Positions 60,333-64,000 of a stretch of DNA of 64,000 nt are shown piece by piece. Positions within the stretch are counted from its first letter, which is position 1, and every line of letters starts with the position of its first letter. Under the pieces are notes generated by a model that worked only from the letters and a program-made list of their open reading frames with translations, was not told the DNA's origin and searched no databases. A program made the position numbers and the translations under genes. The stretch is from Neurospora tetraspora (taxonomy: Eukaryota; Ascomycota; Sordariomycetes; Sordariales; Sordariaceae): contig NW_026944386.1 of assembly GCF_033439725.1 (NCBI RefSeq), positions 1,922,001 through 1,986,000 on the forward strand, read 5' to 3'.

Positions 60333-63300
60333 TTATATGTCTTGCGAGAAGCCAATAAACCAAACCAGTCCCGATGTGCTGCCCATAGATATCATCCGTT
60401 CCTGGAGGTCAAAAACAGCCGGTCGGTAATTCGATGGCAGCCAGAGTACGTTCTGGCCATTGCAAGTAATCCAAGACCCATTCTGTCCCAAGCCATAGCC
60501 ATGGCTCTCTGGATTATCTAGTACAACTTGGCTTTCGGTAGTTTCTGTAACTATTTTAATACGTCCAACGCCGGTACGTAGGTAATGATTAGTATCGTCA
60601 AACGATATAAGGGTCATCGCAGTACTAGGATTAATCGTTTGGAGGCAGCTCCCCGACGCTACATTCCAGATCTTGATCGTGTGGTCCCACGAACAGGACG
60701 CAAGCCGCTGGCCATCAGGCGAGAATGCCACTGAGTCAACGGTGTTGCTATGGCCTTCTAAGGTCTGGAGGCAGCTCCCCGACGCCGGATCCCAGATCTT
60801 GATCGTGTTATCCCACGAACCGGATGCAAGCCGCTGGCCATCAAGCGAGAATGCCACTGAGCAAATGGAATCGCTATGGCCTTTTAGGGTCTCGAGGCAG
60901 CTTCCCGACGCCAGATCCCAGATCTTGATCGTGTTGTCCACCGAACCGGACGCAAGCCGCTGGCCATCAGGCGAGAATGCCACTGACCAAATGTAATTGC
61001 TATGGCCTTCTAGGGTCTGGAGGCAGCTCCCCGACGCCGGATCCCAGATCTTGATCGTGTTATCCCACGAACCGGATGCAAGCCGCTGGCCATCAAGCGA
61101 GAATGCCACTGAGCGAACGACCGTGCTATGGCCTTCTAGGGTCTGGAGGCAGCTCCCCGACGCCAGATCCCAGATCTTGATCGTGTTGTCCGCCGAACTG
61201 GATGCAAGCCGCTGGCCATCAGGCGAGAATGCTACTGAGAGAACGGCCCAGCTATGGCCTTCTAGGGTCTGGAGGCAGCTCCCCGACGCCGGATCCCAGA
61301 TCTTGATCGTGTGGTCCGCCGAACTGGATGCAAGCTGCTGGCTATCAGGCGAGAATGCCACTGAGTAAACAGAATGGCTATGGCCTTCTAGGGTCTGCAG
61401 GCAGCTCCCCGACGCCGGATCCCAGATCTTGATCGTGTTGTCCCTCGAACCGGACGCAAGCCGCTGGCCATTAAGCGAGAATGCCACTGACGCAACGGCC
61501 CTGCTTTGGCCTGCAACGGCCCTGCTATGGCCTTCTAGGGTCTCGAGGCAGCTTCCCGACGCCGGATCCCAGATCTTGATCGTGCTGTCCACCGAACCGG
61601 ACGCAAGCCGCTGGCCATCAGGCGAGAATGCCACTGAGCAAATGGAATCGCTATGGCCTTCTAGGGTCTGGAGGCAGCTTCCCGACGCCGGATCCCAGAT
61701 CTTGATCGTGTTATCCTCCGAACTGGACGCAAGCCGCTGGCCATCAGGCGAGAATGCCACTGAGCAAATGGAATCGCTATGGCCTTTTAGGATCTGGAGG
61801 CAGCTTCCCGACGCCGGATCCCAGATCTTGATCGTTTCGTCCTCCGAACCGGACGCAAGTCGCTGGCCATCAGGCGAGAATGCCACTGAGTTAACGTTCC
61901 CGCTATGGCCTTCTAGGGTCTGGAGGCAGCTCCCCGACGCCGGATCCCAGATCTTGATCGTGTTATCCTCCGAACTGGACGCAAGCCGCTGGCCATCAGG
62001 CGAGAATGCCACTGAGCAAATGGAATCGCTATGGCCTTCTAGGGTCTGGAGGCAGCTCCCCGACGCCGGATCCCAGATCTTGATCGTCTTGTCCCCCGAA
62101 CCGGACGCAAGCCGCTGGCCATCAGGCGAGAATGCCACTGAGTCAACGGTGTTGCTATGGCCTTCTAGGGTCTGGAGGCATGCATTCCAATCTAATTCCA
62201 CAGCCGGCTTAGTTCGAATCCATTCAGGTTCTTCTGCCCTGAAATTCCTCTTTATCAAGCTACCGCTTGGAGCAAATACAAGCGCTGATATGTATGTTTG
62301 AAGGGGAGCTTGCTCTATTATTGACTTATAAGATAGAATAAACCGGTAAGCATCCCAAATAAGCTCTGATAACTGCGACTGACCATTACCTCCCTATATC
62401 TCTAGTTAGACCAAGTTCCCAGTGCGGAGTTAGACTTATACTTACCAGCAGACCCTCGAGCTGTCTTATGACGATGACACCCTCCGACATGGCTCGGAGT
62501 AGGCTGAGAGCTTCAAGCCAGTAAAGGTACTTCTTCGCGAGGAATATATAGACAATCCCTTTATCCTGTAAAGGATCATGCCGTTTTGTGTTCGTGCCAG
62601 AAACCGAGTCACACAAGTGATCAACCCAGTAGACGCACGAGTACCGCACCGTCGCTAGCGGGTCCGGATCCGGTACTTGGACCTTGTCGCTCGGAAATCC
62701 CGGTGCGCTTAAGCCGTACATGTCGCGTCGCAATACTGTAGACATGGTATCAAGTGACCTCAAGAAGATGGTATAATTCACATATTCTTTCCCAGAAGGA
62801 AAAATCCACTTGAATGTCTCCAGAGAAGCTTGGTTGCCAGCTTTATCAGAGGCATTGCCGAGTAAAAAGTCCTTAGCTGATTGATGGACAAAATAAATGG
62901 TTCGTTCTCGTAGTGTTAGAAATGAACCACAAAGCCCTATAAGCTCTTCAAGGAACTGCGGATCATCTGAGAGATCGTCTGACATCTCGACGAGAGTGGT
63001 CAGTTCTTGAAGGCTGATGGGTCGGCGAACGATAGAGGAGATGGCAAGAATTTGCCTGCACAGATCCGCATGATCGGACTGAATAATCTGCTTCATCATC
63101 CGCCCATACAGAGAATCCAACCCAGGGGGGAATGCTCGTAACTTTGTGAGTGTCTGCCACCTCCGAACGCTCGGGTCCGCAAGTCCTTGGCAGACCAAGG
63201 CCACCCAGAGAAAAGTCCCATTCGCGTTAGAAGAGAGATAGTCATGTACATCCGCCTGTAATGTGCTGTCGTATTGTTTCTGCTCCGACAAGTGAAGAAC

Positions 63301-64000
63301 TTTGTGGCGGATATATGCACTGACGGCAGTGGTGACGGCTTCGGCGTTTAGCTCGAGGCTGAGTCTGGACTGCTGCGCGACGATCGCCAACTGTTCTTCG
63401 ATCTCCACCCAGTTGCGACTAGATACAAGCCACTTGACACGAGCAGACACAGATGATATCTGGACGATCAACTTGAGAAGCTGCGGTTGGCCTGTCACAC
63501 ATTCGTCCAGAGCATCAATCACCAGATAGGTGACCTTCAAGTTCGGGTCTTTTAGCATCTCGCCTAAAACCTTAGACAGGACGATCCATGCCATTGCATC
63601 ATCGGAGGGGTATGTGTTCTCCGGTAGATATGAGAGCAGGCGTGGTTGCTGGTGGGCAAGTAGGTAGATTAAGCCTCGTAGCACGGCAATTGCGTTATTG
63701 ATGCGCGAGTCGGTAGCTTGGCAGAAGAAATACGTTAAGTTGCCGCCGTCAGCGATAACACGCCGCTCTAGCTCGTCGATGATACCGCATAGCAACATGG
63801 TCTTGCCTTTGCCTGGATCTCCCTTGATCCAGAGCAGGCGACTCTCCTGCAGCTGGCGCCATCGTTTGAAGTCGGGGTTGTCGAAGACCCAGCGGTAAGC
63901 ATCAGGCAGCAGACCACCCTTCGCCAGCTCGATCCGCTCTTTTTCGACGTGCGGGTCACGCGGGTCCGTGGGCCACAATTTTGCCAGACAGAGGTAATCC
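60333..64000 (-). CDS. NACHT-WD40 NLR protein (HNWD/HET-E type), N-terminus outside window
   Basis: Two exons visible: 64000-62446 and 62393-60333, with a 52-bp intron (donor GTAAGT, CTAAC branch site, acceptor ATATAG). The frame stays open past the window edge (DYLCLAKLWPTDPRD), so the N-terminal effector domain is not seen. The NACHT NTPase has a P-loop (LWIKGDPGKGKTMLLCGI, about 63800-63850) and Walker B (YLVIDALDEC, about 63500). A linker with APLQTYISALVFAPSGSLIK leads to 12 WD40 repeats of 42 residues and a degenerate C-terminal tail of about 100 residues. Proteins of this build control heterokaryon incompatibility in Podospora (het-e, het-d, het-r) and belong to the STAND class: ligand binding to the WD propeller triggers NACHT oligomerisation and cell death through the N-terminal domain. 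The recognition role here is inferred. No break is seen in the visible part. Confidence 0.93.
60640..62185 (-). repeat. WD40 repeat array, 12 units of 126 bp
   Basis: Units from CLQTLEGHS to KIWDPASGS repeat every 126 bp with very high DNA identity (for example the CTATGGCC blocks at 62029 and 62155). One unit, near 61500-61520, carries an extra 21 bp. Variation is concentrated in four residues after GHS (NTVD, DSIC, GNVN, RAVA, HSVY, WAVL, TVVR, NYIW) and around the GSxDx turn. Confidence 0.93.

Noticed and set aside
60640-62185. Regular repeats resembling a CRISPR array
   Set aside because: The period is 126 bp, the units code for WD40 blades and the host is a fungus; there are no spacers.
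60673-62301. Open plus-strand frames across the WD repeat array
   Set aside because: They are antisense readings of the 126-bp repeat, open only because the repeat lacks stops in that frame. The minus-strand WD40 protein explains the region.

Overview
The window looks like nuclear chromosomal DNA of a filamentous ascomycete, most likely a Sordariales species in or near Neurospora. Four things point there. Genes are split by short introns (about 50-70 bp) with GTANGT-like donors and CTAAC branch sites. A lone 5S rRNA gene sits among unrelated genes. Four very AT-rich islands coincide with dead transposons whose changes are almost all C-to-T/G-to-A, the footprint of RIP (repeat-induced point mutation). 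The acetyl-CoA synthetase matches the acu-5/facA type. I could not run any search, so species and locus names are inference.

Layout. 1-2230: no gene seen. 2459-2642: solo LTR with 5-bp target duplication, followed at 2653-3374 by a fold-back element. 3400-8996: long stretch without a convincing gene. 9002-16738: complete but RIP-killed Ty3/gypsy chromovirus on the minus strand (204-bp LTRs, ACTAC target duplication, RT and chromodomain relics). 16744-22190: non-coding or poorly supported, with an acidic low-complexity tract. 22197-23383 (-): TMEM115/rhomboid-like membrane protein. 25042-28648: RIP-degraded DNA element with ~100-bp terminal inverted repeats. 29994-32490 (+): LisH-WD40 protein of the SIF2/TBL1 type in six exons, one only 17 nt. 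34709-35848 (+): unrecognised Asn/Gly-rich protein with an uncertain 3' end. 36741-36859 (+): 5S rRNA. 39976-43718: pogo-type DNA transposon on the minus strand with TA duplication, RIP-killed in its centre. 44113-44360: perfect 124-bp tandem duplication. 46175-48805 (+): acetyl-CoA synthetase (acu-5 type) in five exons. 51925-54474 (+): ADAM-type membrane metalloprotease broken by one extra A. 55931-58054 (+): DUF3176 membrane protein broken by a 4-bp tandem duplication. 58206-58331 (-): 5S pseudogene. 60333-64000 (-): NACHT-WD40 NLR (HNWD/HET-E type), cut by the window edge, with a 12-unit, nearly identical WD repeat array.

The protein genes do not form a pathway. They are a carbon-metabolism enzyme, a chromatin co-repressor subunit, a Golgi-type membrane protein, a surface protease, a fungal membrane protein and an NLR. 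The most notable features are the NLR repeat array, which varies mainly at a few ligand-facing positions, the two neighbouring genes that each carry a small frame-breaking insertion, and the two LTRs in which RIP damage can be seen fading toward the outer ends.
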